Source: CAMBDR01 sp046597185 (GTDB lineage: Bacteria; Pseudomonadota; Gammaproteobacteria; Burkholderiales; Burkholderiaceae_D). From it: 11,250 nt of DNA. The stretch covers positions 1-11,250 of the forward strand of contig JBKJLF010000018.1 of assembly GCA_046597185.1 (NCBI GenBank), read 5' to 3'. Below the pieces are notes generated by a model. It saw only the letters and a program-made list of their open reading frames with translations. It did not search any database and was not told where the DNA came from. Shown here one piece after another: positions 1 to 5,745 of this stretch; the stretch's first letter is position 1; each line of letters opens with the position of its first letter. A program made the translations under genes and the position numbers.

Positions 1-64
1 AATCATCCAGTGTTGGGGGGAATAAAAAACAGGCGTTGCGGGTAGATGGGATGAAATTGGTCAT
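1..64 (-). CDS. Transposase N-terminus (partial, IS1182-like)
   Basis: An ATG at 64-62 on the minus strand opens a frame running off the left edge with no stop. It encodes 21 residues beginning MTNFIPSTRN and ending FLFPPTLDD. IS1182-family transposases (DDE, DUF772-type N-terminus) typically start with a short Phe/Tyr-Ile-Pro stretch followed by Leu-Pro-Pro-Ser-Leu/Val-Asp-Asp-Trp, and this fits well. No clear Shine-Dalgarno sequence precedes the ATG, which is common for transposases. Only the first residues are visible, so catalytic residues and intactness cannot be judged. A different protein starting here by chance is possible but less likely given the truncated MFS gene beside it. Confidence 0.5.
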   Translation of the reverse strand, partial: MTNFIPSTRNACFLFPPTLDD

Positions 65-77
65 GGCAAAAGTGATC

Positions 78-127
78 TATAATATTTATAAGCAATATTA
101 TACATTTGTTATCGCTCAAATGGTTAA
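78..127 (-). promoter_or_regulatory. Candidate transposase promoter with palindrome
   Basis: On the minus strand a perfect TATAAT (102-97) lies 33 bases before the putative transposase ATG. A TTAACC (127-122) sits upstream with a 19-base spacer, longer than ideal. The TATAAT begins a 9-base perfect inverted repeat (78-86 with 94-102, loop of 7). It could be an operator overlapping the promoter or a weak hairpin limiting read-in transcription; there is no U-tract, so it is not a standard terminator. Confidence 0.3.
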
Positions 128-147
128 TTTTTGAGTCTTTTTTTGCC

Positions 148-693
148 TTATCTCCGACAGGCTGCTAGCCAAAACGGTAAACGTGGATGTACGTTGCCGA
201 GCACGCCACCCAATGCGGGTGCCAACACAAACCCCAAACCAAACGCCATACCCAGAACGCCATACGCTTTGGCGCGTTTTTCGGGCGGGGTAATATCGGC
301 GATATAGGCATTGGCGGTAGACATGCTGGCCGAGGTGACGCCAGATAAAATACGGCCGAAAAATAACCATGGCAAGGAGGGGGCCAAATCCATGATGATA
401 AAATCAATCCCCAGTCCCAAATTGGCAATTAAAATAATTGGGCGTCGACCAAAGTGATCGGATAAAGCGCCTTGAATCGGCGAGCAAATAAATTGCATGA
501 TCATAAATGCGGTGGCGAAAATGCCATGCCAGGTGGTCGCTTGCGAGATATTGCCATCGACAAAGCTGGCAATCAGGTGCGGTAGTACCGGAATAATTAA
601 TCCAACGGCGAGCACGTCAATGAGTACGGTCACAAATATAAACGCAACTGCGGCGCGCTTGGGGCCTGTTACTGCATTGGTGTTTGAATTCAA
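148..693 (-). pseudogene. Truncated MFS transporter (TetA-like drug efflux), interrupted by IS
   Basis: This encodes the N-terminal part of a major facilitator superfamily proton antiporter of the TetA/Bcr-like drug efflux type in the inner membrane. Only 181 residues remain of an expected ~400, about six of twelve membrane segments. Visible marks are the first helix (about 16-40), MFS motif A GALSDHFGRRP (75-85, loop 2-3), the TetA-typical stretch AYIADITPPEKRAKAYG (129-145), and a motif C-like GLGFVLAPALGG (152-163). Family members continue after RLPFWLAA for another ~220 residues; here three unrelated codons (Cys-Arg-Arg) and TAA follow. The start is TTG at 693, supported by AAAGGA seven bases upstream; no nearby ATG fits. 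It is transcribed divergently from the GTP cyclohydrolase gene. The product is probably non-functional. The distal half may lie on the other side of the IS, outside the window. Confidence 0.8.
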
Positions 694-846
694 GGTTATC
701 CTTTAAAAGCCTGGTCTTTGGGGCGGCAAAATGAAAAGCGCGTTGCTACCCTGTGTGGTGTTGCAAGCGGCAATTTTAACATCGGCTTGGTTTTTCGTTG
801 CGTTTGTGGGCGAAGAATTAAAATAAATAGAATGAAAATGCGCTGC

Positions 847-888
847 TTAAAAAAAACTTGCGGGTTGGCGCGGCGAACCTGCCCAAGT
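847..888 (-). terminator. Terminator-like hairpin on the minus strand
   Basis: Read on the minus strand, ACTTG (888-884) pairs with CAAGT (860-856), and AGGTT/AACC (about 880-863) forms the upper stem around a GC-rich loop, with a small internal loop between. The stem runs directly into a run of eight T (856-849). This is the layout of an intrinsic terminator. No minus-strand gene ends here; the nearest minus-strand gene downstream is the MFS remnant, starting about 150 bases further on. It may belong to an untranslated leader (attenuator), an antisense RNA, or a lost gene. No plus-strand U-tract is present. Confidence 0.45.
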
Positions 889-987
889 TGGCTACGATGA
901 GCCTGATTCACCTGTATCATGGCTAGCCCAAGACACAAGCGCCCAGAACACATTGGCGTGGTTGGTATTAGATCGGATTAATTGCAT

Positions 988-1857
988 ATGTACTATGATT
1001 TAAAATTTAGGCATATCCCCTACGTCGAAAGTAAGTTTAGCGTCATCGAATTTGATCAGGCGCATAAACTCATGCCCTCAGGCAGTAGCGATGGCGTGCA
1101 TACCCGTTATAATATCCTCGGCCCGGTGCGTTTGCCCCTGCGCCTGGGCGGTGCGATTGTGCAATTCAATTGGTATTTGTATTTTCTTGATTCTGAGCAA
1201 GCGCGCAGCAAGATTATGGAAACCTTGCAAGAAGGGCACATTGATTATGACTTTTTCACCAAGTTTAGTGAGGCTTTCACGGTGAGTTCGATACTTTCTT
1301 TGGGTGAAGAGCAATTTAACGCGGTTGCGGCGGCGGTTCCGGTGGTGCGGATTCATTCTTGTTGTGCCACCGGCGATATTTTTGGTTCGGTGCGTTGTGA
1401 TTGTGGGCCGCAACTGCATGCGGCTTTGGATAAAATCGTTGAGAGTGCTTATGGCTCGGTGGTGTATTTAAATGGGCAAGAGGGGCGCGGCATTGGTTTA
1501 TTTGCCAAAGCGCTTACGTATTTATTGCAAGAGTGCGGGCATGATACCTATGAAGCGAATGCGCTGTTAAAACTGCCGGAAGATGCGCGCACGTTTGACG
1601 ATGCGGGTCATATGCTCAAATATTTATATCGTGGCAAGGCTTTACGCCTGATGACCAATAGTCCCTATAAAATTGAAGCCTTGCAGCGGGTGGGGGTGGA
1701 AGTGGCGGAGCGGGTGGAATTGGTGAGTGGAGTGTTGCCGCAAAATGAAGCCTATTTGCGCGCCAAGGCGGCGCATGGGCATATGATTTTTATGAATCCG
1801 GCTGACCCGCAAGCCGGGGACATTAAAACGGATCACCAAATCGATCCGTCAAGCTGA
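988..1857 (+). CDS. ribA: GTP cyclohydrolase II family protein with N-terminal extension
   Basis: GTP cyclohydrolase II opens the imidazole ring of GTP, releasing formate and pyrophosphate, the first step of riboflavin synthesis. From about residue 120 the match to RibA is clear: RIHSCCATGD with zinc ligands Cys126, Cys137 and Cys139 (spacing as in E. coli Cys54/65/67), QEGRGIGL at 164-171, Tyr178 matching E. coli Tyr105, and Asp199/Arg201 matching Asp126/Arg128. The C-terminus (NEAYLRAKAAHGHM) is also RibA-like. The first ~110 residues have no counterpart in E. coli RibA (~196 aa) and do not look like the RibB domain. ATG at 988 is chosen; TTG at 982 is also possible, but TAA at 979 blocks any longer frame. 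Shine-Dalgarno sequence is weak. No riboflavin genes or FMN riboswitch are nearby, so this may be a paralogue for another GTP-derived product rather than the housekeeping RibA. Confidence 0.8.
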   Translation: MYYDLKFRHIPYVESKFSVIEFDQAHKLMPSGSSDGVHTRYNILGPVRLPLRLGGAIVQFNWYLYFLDSEQARSKIMETLQEGHIDYDFFTKFSEAFTVSSILSLGEEQFNAVAAAVPVVRIHSCCATGDIFGSVRCDCGPQLHAALDKIVESAYGSVVYLNGQEGRGIGLFAKALTYLLQECGHDTYEANALLKLPEDARTFDDAGHMLKYLYRGKALRLMTNSPYKIEALQRVGVEVAERVELVSGVLPQNEAYLRAKAAHGHMIFMNPADPQAGDIKTDHQIDPSS

Positions 1858-1868
1858 TGTTGAATTTA

Positions 1869-1893
1869 CCGGCTGATTTCTTGGCCGGGTTTT
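1869..1893 (+). terminator. Weak intrinsic terminator after the GTP cyclohydrolase II gene
   Basis: CCGGC (1869-1873) pairs with GCCGG (1884-1888), with one extra U-G pair and an 8-base loop, followed by G and TTTT. It starts 12 bases after the TGA stop. The stem and U-tract are short, so termination may be inefficient. It lies between the convergent stops of this gene and yacG; the complementary strand lacks a U-tract, so it serves the plus strand only. Confidence 0.4.
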
Positions 1894-1911
1894 ACCTGGA
1901 TTTTTGCGCTG

Positions 1912-2097
1912 TTATTCAAACTCTGAAGCATCCGGCGCATCCGGCTCCGGCATCCCGCCCGGAATCACATATTGCTCTGTCGCCCACGCCCCCAAATCAA
2001 TTTGCTTGCAGCGCTCGCTGCAAAACGGCCGATACGGGTTGTCCGGGTTCCATTCGATGGATTTGCTGCAAGTGGGGCAGTTGACGCGGGTAGCCAT
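1912..2097 (-). CDS. yacG: DNA gyrase inhibitor / zinc-binding protein YacG
   Basis: YacG is a small zinc-ribbon protein that in E. coli binds GyrB and inhibits DNA gyrase. The 61-residue length is normal. The N-terminus carries the four-cysteine zinc site, CPTC (Cys7, Cys10) and CSERC (Cys26, Cys30), followed by the family stretch KQIDLGAWATEQY (31-43). The acidic proline-rich tail is typical. ATG at 2097 gives the standard N-terminus; the upstream Shine-Dalgarno sequence is poor. It is the last gene of the pilBCD-coaE-zapD-yacG series, 47 bases after zapD, and converges on the GTP cyclohydrolase gene. A zapD-yacG pair at this place is widely conserved. Confidence 0.93.
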   Translation of the reverse strand: MATRVNCPTCSKSIEWNPDNPYRPFCSERCKQIDLGAWATEQYVIPGGMPEPDAPDASEFE

Positions 2098-2144
2098 GTG
2101 TGATTTGCTTTTGAATGACGTGGATAAGGGTTAATAAATCGGGT

Positions 2145-2900
2145 TTAGAAATTACACAAAATCAGCTTGAACGGTACATCCGTTTCCAGCGACCTTGGCT
2201 TCATGTCGCCATCCTGGGTGGTAAAACGTACCCACAACATGTATTTGTTGGCGGAAATTTCCGGTATCGCACCTAAACTTTCGTCCACCAGCAAACGCAA
2301 CATTTGATACGCCTTGCCTTGCAGCATTTGCTGGTAGCTGCCAGTATGCGCAATCATTTTGACCGGGCCACCGGAGTCGCGCAATAAGCGTAAAGCCAGT
2401 GCTAGCGCATCAAATAAGGGCACTAAAGGCGCAAACCAGTTGGCAATATCGTTGAAGCGCGCCTGGGCCGGGCGATTTTGCCAGGCGTGGTAAGAGGGGA
2501 TGTCAAACTCGCAAGCACCACCGGGAATAATGGTGCGGCCCCGAATACTCATTAACCATTCATTGTCGCGGATATGCTGCCCGGTCTTGCCTTGCGCCGT
2601 CGAAAGCGCAGCCGCTACCTGATCCACTTCCGCCAAAATCGCATCCAGCGCCTGGGCTTCCACATTCGGATTGGCACGATAACCCAACAAAGTGTTTTTT
2701 TGCCGCTCCAGTTCTTGTAACAGATCGGATTTTAAATCGGCACGGCCCGCCACTTCGAGCATTTCAAAGATGGTGACCAGCGCAATATGATGCTGCAGCG
2801 CATGTTCCTGGTGAACGAAGAACCTGAATTTGTCGTATAAGTCTTCTAACCGTAACAACGTCCGGATGCGCTCGTTGAAAGGGTATTCGTAGATGATCAA
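2145..2900 (-). CDS. zapD: Cell division protein ZapD
   Basis: ZapD (formerly YacF, DUF1342) is a cytoplasmic FtsZ-associated protein that cross-links and bundles FtsZ filaments at the division ring. The 251-residue length is usual. Family marks are the N-terminal EYPFNERIRTLLRLE (5-19), a mostly helical part to about residue 110, and the signature NEWLMSIRGR...PGGACEFDIPSYHAW (113-140) leading into the beta-rich half. The start is TTG at 2900, giving the conserved MIIYEYPFNER N-terminus and preceded by AAGGGA at good spacing. It lies 106 bases downstream of coaE, a gap holding a short tandem repeat, and may be read from the pil-coaE transcript or its own promoter. Nothing suggests loss of function. 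Confidence 0.95.
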   Translation of the reverse strand: MIIYEYPFNERIRTLLRLEDLYDKFRFFVHQEHALQHHIALVTIFEMLEVAGRADLKSDLLQELERQKNTLLGYRANPNVEAQALDAILAEVDQVAAALSTAQGKTGQHIRDNEWLMSIRGRTIIPGGACEFDIPSYHAWQNRPAQARFNDIANWFAPLVPLFDALALALRLLRDSGGPVKMIAHTGSYQQMLQGKAYQMLRLLVDESLGAIPEISANKYMLWVRFTTQDGDMKPRSLETDVPFKLILCNF

Positions 2901-2923
2901 AATGACATCCCTTTATAGGCCGG

Positions 2924-2951
2924 AATTAATCCCGTAATTAATCCCGTAATT
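2924..2951. repeat. 12-bp tandem repeat between coaE and zapD
   Basis: AATTAATCCCGT occurs twice in immediate succession (2924-2935, 2936-2947), with the first four bases of a third copy following (2948-2951). It lies just upstream of the zapD Shine-Dalgarno sequence, so copy number changes would alter the zapD leader length. A perfect 10-base palindrome, TTAGCGCTAA, follows at 2961-2970. Both are seen directly; any regulatory role is speculative. Confidence 0.7.
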
Positions 2952-3006
2952 TTCTGGCAATTAGCGCTAAAAAACCTGCTGCGCTGCACTTTGTTGCGCC
3001 GACGAT

Positions 3007-3633
3007 TCAGATTGATTGGCTAAAAGCACAATATTGCTGGTGCAATTGCGCAACCTGAGCCGTCAGTGCGGCTATTTCTCCCTGATTCTGGATGACATCG
3101 TCCGCTGCCGCCAAACGCTCGGCACGCGATGCCTGCGTTGCCATTATGGCCTTAACTTGAGTTTCTGTCATGCCATTTCGCGCCATCACGCGCGCTACTT
3201 GCAGGCTTTCCGGGCTATCTATTACTAATACCCGGTCCACCTTTTCTTTCCATGTGCGTGATTCTACCAGCAATGGCACGATAAACATCAAGTATGTGCC
3301 TTGTGCCTGGTTTGCTTGTTGTATTGTTTCTCGCCCAATCATGGGGTGAAGGATGGCTTCCAGGCGATTTTTGGCATCAGGCCGGGTAAAAACCAGCTCG
3401 CGCATTTTGCTACGATCCAAGGCCCCATCCGGGTTGATGAATTCAGTGCCAAATTCTGCCGCAATCAGTGTAATTGCGGCACCATTTTTTGCAGTGAGTT
3501 GATGGGCGATAATGTCGGTATCGATCAAGGATGCGCCCAGTTGCGCAAACAGATCGGTTACCGTGGTTTTGCCACAGCCTATGCCGCCTGTTACACCCAC
3601 GCTGAATCGGGCAAATGGTCGCGCCTGATTCAT
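3007..3633 (-). CDS. coaE: Dephospho-CoA kinase
   Basis: CoaE phosphorylates the 3'-hydroxyl of the dephospho-CoA ribose with ATP, the last step of coenzyme A synthesis in the cytoplasm. The 208-residue length is normal. The P-loop GGIGCGKTT is at residues 16-24, followed by the substrate-site DTD motif (38-40), HPMI near 96-99, and IVPLLVES (118-125), all family hallmarks. The ATG at 3633 overlaps the pilD stop by four bases (ATGA), and no independent Shine-Dalgarno sequence is evident, so translation is probably coupled to pilD. Its place after pilBCD is conserved in many proteobacteria although its function is unrelated to pili. Confidence 0.96.
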   Translation of the reverse strand: MNQARPFARFSVGVTGGIGCGKTTVTDLFAQLGASLIDTDIIAHQLTAKNGAAITLIAAEFGTEFINPDGALDRSKMRELVFTRPDAKNRLEAILHPMIGRETIQQANQAQGTYLMFIVPLLVESRTWKEKVDRVLVIDSPESLQVARVMARNGMTETQVKAIMATQASRAERLAAADDVIQNQGEIAALTAQVAQLHQQYCAFSQSI

Positions 3634-4502
3634 TGCATCAAGGTAAAAATGAGGTCGGTCAGGGTTTTGCCATAAAACAAGGCCAGCAAGCCCGCTCCCG
3701 CCAAATACGGGCCGAAAGGGATTTTGAAATCACTGTCACGTTTCATCAAGAGCATGCCCAGTATCCCAACAATCGAACCCACCACCGAGGATAGTAAAAT
3801 AATGGTCGGTAACATTTGCCAGCCAAACCATGCACCCAGTGCGGCCAGCAATTTAAAGTCGCCATTGCCCATGCCTTGTTTTTTACGAATCAGGTAAAAC
3901 AGGCTATTGACGCCCCACAAAACCAAATAACCCGCCAGCGCGCCAATGACGGCATCTTGCAGCGCGACAAAATGGGTTTGTAAGTTGATCAGTAAGCCGA
4001 TCCAAAGCAAGCCATAGGTCAGTTCGTCGGGCAATAATTTGGTATCGAAATCGATAAAGGTCATGGCGATGATTAAAAAACCAAAGACCATGGTCGCCAT
4101 GCCGACATAGCCGCTGCCAAAATGCCAAATCATCAGTGCAGAGAGGCCACCCGTGAGGGCTTCGACAAAGGGGTAACGTAGCGATATTTTGGCTTTGCAG
4201 TTGCTGCATTTGCCGCGCAACAGCACAAAGTAGCTAAATAAAGGGATGTTTTCCAGCGCGGTAATTTGGTGCCCACAGTGTGGGCAGGCAGAGCGCGGTG
4301 TCACCAGACTATAGTGGTCAGGATGGGGTAAGGGTGTGTTGCAGCATTCTTCGGCGCAGATATTTTCCATCTCGCGCTGAATCATAATCGGCATGCGATG
4401 AATCACGACGTTGAGAAAACTGCCTATCATCATGCCAAACAATGCCGCCGCCAAGGTAGCCCACAGGCTACCCGGCGCTTGAAACAAAAGAAGATCCATC
4501 AT
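3630..4502 (-). CDS. pilD: Type IV prepilin peptidase / N-methyltransferase PilD
   Basis: PilD cleaves the leader of type IV prepilins and type II secretion pseudopilins at the inner membrane and methylates the new N-terminus. The 290-residue protein has an N-terminal membrane segment (about 12-35), a cytoplasmic zinc domain with two cysteine pairs, CPHC (73, 76) and CSNC (99, 102), then several membrane helices. The catalytic aspartates are Asp151 (FIDFD...LLPD) and Asp215 (GMGNGDFKLL); the 64-residue spacing equals that of known family members. The start overlaps the pilC stop. Two ATG codons are adjacent (4502 and 4499); AGGA lies two bases before the first and five before the second, so the second may be the real start. 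No pilin gene is in the window, so substrates must be encoded elsewhere. Confidence 0.96.
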   Translation of the reverse strand: MMDLLLFQAPGSLWATLAAALFGMMIGSFLNVVIHRMPIMIQREMENICAEECCNTPLPHPDHYSLVTPRSACPHCGHQITALENIPLFSYFVLLRGKCSNCKAKISLRYPFVEALTGGLSALMIWHFGSGYVGMATMVFGFLIIAMTFIDFDTKLLPDELTYGLLWIGLLINLQTHFVALQDAVIGALAGYLVLWGVNSLFYLIRKKQGMGNGDFKLLAALGAWFGWQMLPTIILLSSVVGSIVGILGMLLMKRDSDFKIPFGPYLAGAGLLALFYGKTLTDLIFTLMQ

Positions 4503-5731
4503 CCTGCAACGGCACCAAGTTTGAAGATCGGCAGATACATCGATACCACCAGGCCACCAATCAAGACACCCAGAATCACCATGATCAAGGGTTCCATCAG
4601 GGAGGACAAGGATGCTACCGCTTCGTCCACTTCATCTTCGAAAAAGTCGGCGACCTTGCCCAGCATGGCGTCGAGCGCACCGGATTCTTCACCGATGGAA
4701 ACCATTTGCGTCACCATATTGGGAAATACTTCGGCGTTGACCATGGCATTGGTCAAGCTGGTACCACTGCTGACTTCAGTCTGGATTTTTTTGGTGGCGT
4801 CCAGATAGACGGCATTACCTGAAGCACCACCCACCGAGTCCAGTGCTTCGACCAGTGGCACACCCGCCGCAAACATGGTGGCCAAGGTGCGGGTCCAGCG
4901 GGCAATCGTCGCTTTGCGAATGACGGGGCCGAAAATGGGGACTTTTAATAAAAGTCGATCCATCACCCGCTGCATTTCCAGCGAGCGTCGCCAAGTCTGG
5001 AAGAACATATACAATGCACCGAATATGCCGCCAAAAATCAAATACCAATATTTGACGAAAAAGTCAGAAATCGCGATCACGAACAGAGTCGGTGCGGGCA
5101 AGTCGGCACCAAAGCCCTTAAACACATCTTTAAACGCGGGCACCACCCAAATCATAATCACGGCGGTGACAATAAATGCCACGGCCAAAATCGACACCGG
5201 ATAAAACATGGCGGATTTAATCTTGGCTTTAATGGCAAGGGTTTTTTCTTTGTAGATGGCCAAGCGGGTTAATAAGTCTTCCAAAATACCTGCTTGCTCA
5301 CCCGCTCCCACCAAATTGCAAAATAAGGGGTCAAAATAAAGCGGAAATTTACGGAAGGCTTGATTCAAGCTGGTTCCTGTTTCCACGTCCGAGCGTATGT
5401 CCATGACCAATTTGGCAACCGAAGGATTGGAGTGGCCTTTGCCGACAATATCAAACGATTGCAGTAGCGGCACGCCCGCTTTCATCATGGTTGCCAGTTG
5501 GCGCGTGAGCAGGGAAATGTCTTTGTCAGTGATTTTTTGGCCGCTGGTGTACGATTTCTTTTTAACCTTGGTAACGATGATGCCCTGACGACGCAAGGTG
5601 ACGTTAACAATCGCCTCGCCGCCAGCACGTAATTCGCCGCGTACAATTTTACCGGTCTTATCTTTCCCTTCCCAGGCGTACACCGATTCTTTGGTGGCTG
5701 CGGTGGTGGCAGGGCGCGATGCTGTTGCCAT
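4499..5731 (-). CDS. pilC: Type IV pilus inner membrane platform protein PilC
   Basis: PilC is the inner membrane platform of the type IV pilus machine; it transmits the motion of the PilB ATPase to pilin assembly. The 410-residue length is usual. Two T2SSF domains are visible, at about 75-200 and 277-400, each with the repeated pattern (RQLATMMKAGVPLLQSFD and GAGEQAGIL; RTLATMFAAGVPLVEALD and SIGEESGALD). Membrane segments are near 177-199, 228-245 and 379-402. The start ATG at 5731 follows a strong AGGAG that overlaps the pilB stop codon. Its own stop overlaps pilD, so pilB, pilC and pilD are very likely one transcript with coupled translation. Confidence 0.97.
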   Translation of the reverse strand: MATASRPATTAATKESVYAWEGKDKTGKIVRGELRAGGEAIVNVTLRRQGIIVTKVKKKSYTSGQKITDKDISLLTRQLATMMKAGVPLLQSFDIVGKGHSNPSVAKLVMDIRSDVETGTSLNQAFRKFPLYFDPLFCNLVGAGEQAGILEDLLTRLAIYKEKTLAIKAKIKSAMFYPVSILAVAFIVTAVIMIWVVPAFKDVFKGFGADLPAPTLFVIAISDFFVKYWYLIFGGIFGALYMFFQTWRRSLEMQRVMDRLLLKVPIFGPVIRKATIARWTRTLATMFAAGVPLVEALDSVGGASGNAVYLDATKKIQTEVSSGTSLTNAMVNAEVFPNMVTQMVSIGEESGALDAMLGKVADFFEDEVDEAVASLSSLMEPLIMVILGVLIGGLVVSMYLPIFKLGAVAG

Positions 5732-5739
5732 ATTATATT

Positions 5740-5745
5740 CTCCTA
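5740..5745 (-). promoter_or_regulatory. pilC ribosome binding site formed from the pilB stop codon
   Basis: On the minus strand the pilB stop TAG is the first half of TAGGAG, a strong Shine-Dalgarno sequence eight bases before the pilC ATG. Ribosomes finishing pilB uncover or directly reuse the site, which would tie the PilC level to PilB. Confidence 0.8.

Larger units (their letters stand above)
1..159 (-). mobile_element. Partial insertion sequence end, probably IS1182 family
   Basis: The MFS reading frame matches its family up to Trp-Leu-Ala-Ala (about position 160), then loses all similarity and stops within three codons. From there to the left edge the DNA is AT-rich and non-coding, then opens a minus-strand frame at position 64 that resembles an IS1182-type transposase N-terminus. 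The simplest reading is an IS whose end, starting near TGTCGGAGATAAGG (159 down to 146 on the minus strand), lies in the MFS gene. The other end is outside the window, so terminal inverted repeats and any target duplication cannot be checked. The family assignment rests on about 20 residues and is inference. Confidence 0.55.

Noticed and set aside
919..981. Short 20-codon plus-strand frame ending at TAA just before the GTP cyclohydrolase start
   Set aside because: No ribosome site and no recognisable sequence. It is useful only for showing that the downstream gene cannot start before 982.
694..987. FMN riboswitch upstream of the GTP cyclohydrolase II gene
   Set aside because: None of the conserved RFN element segments is visible in the leader.
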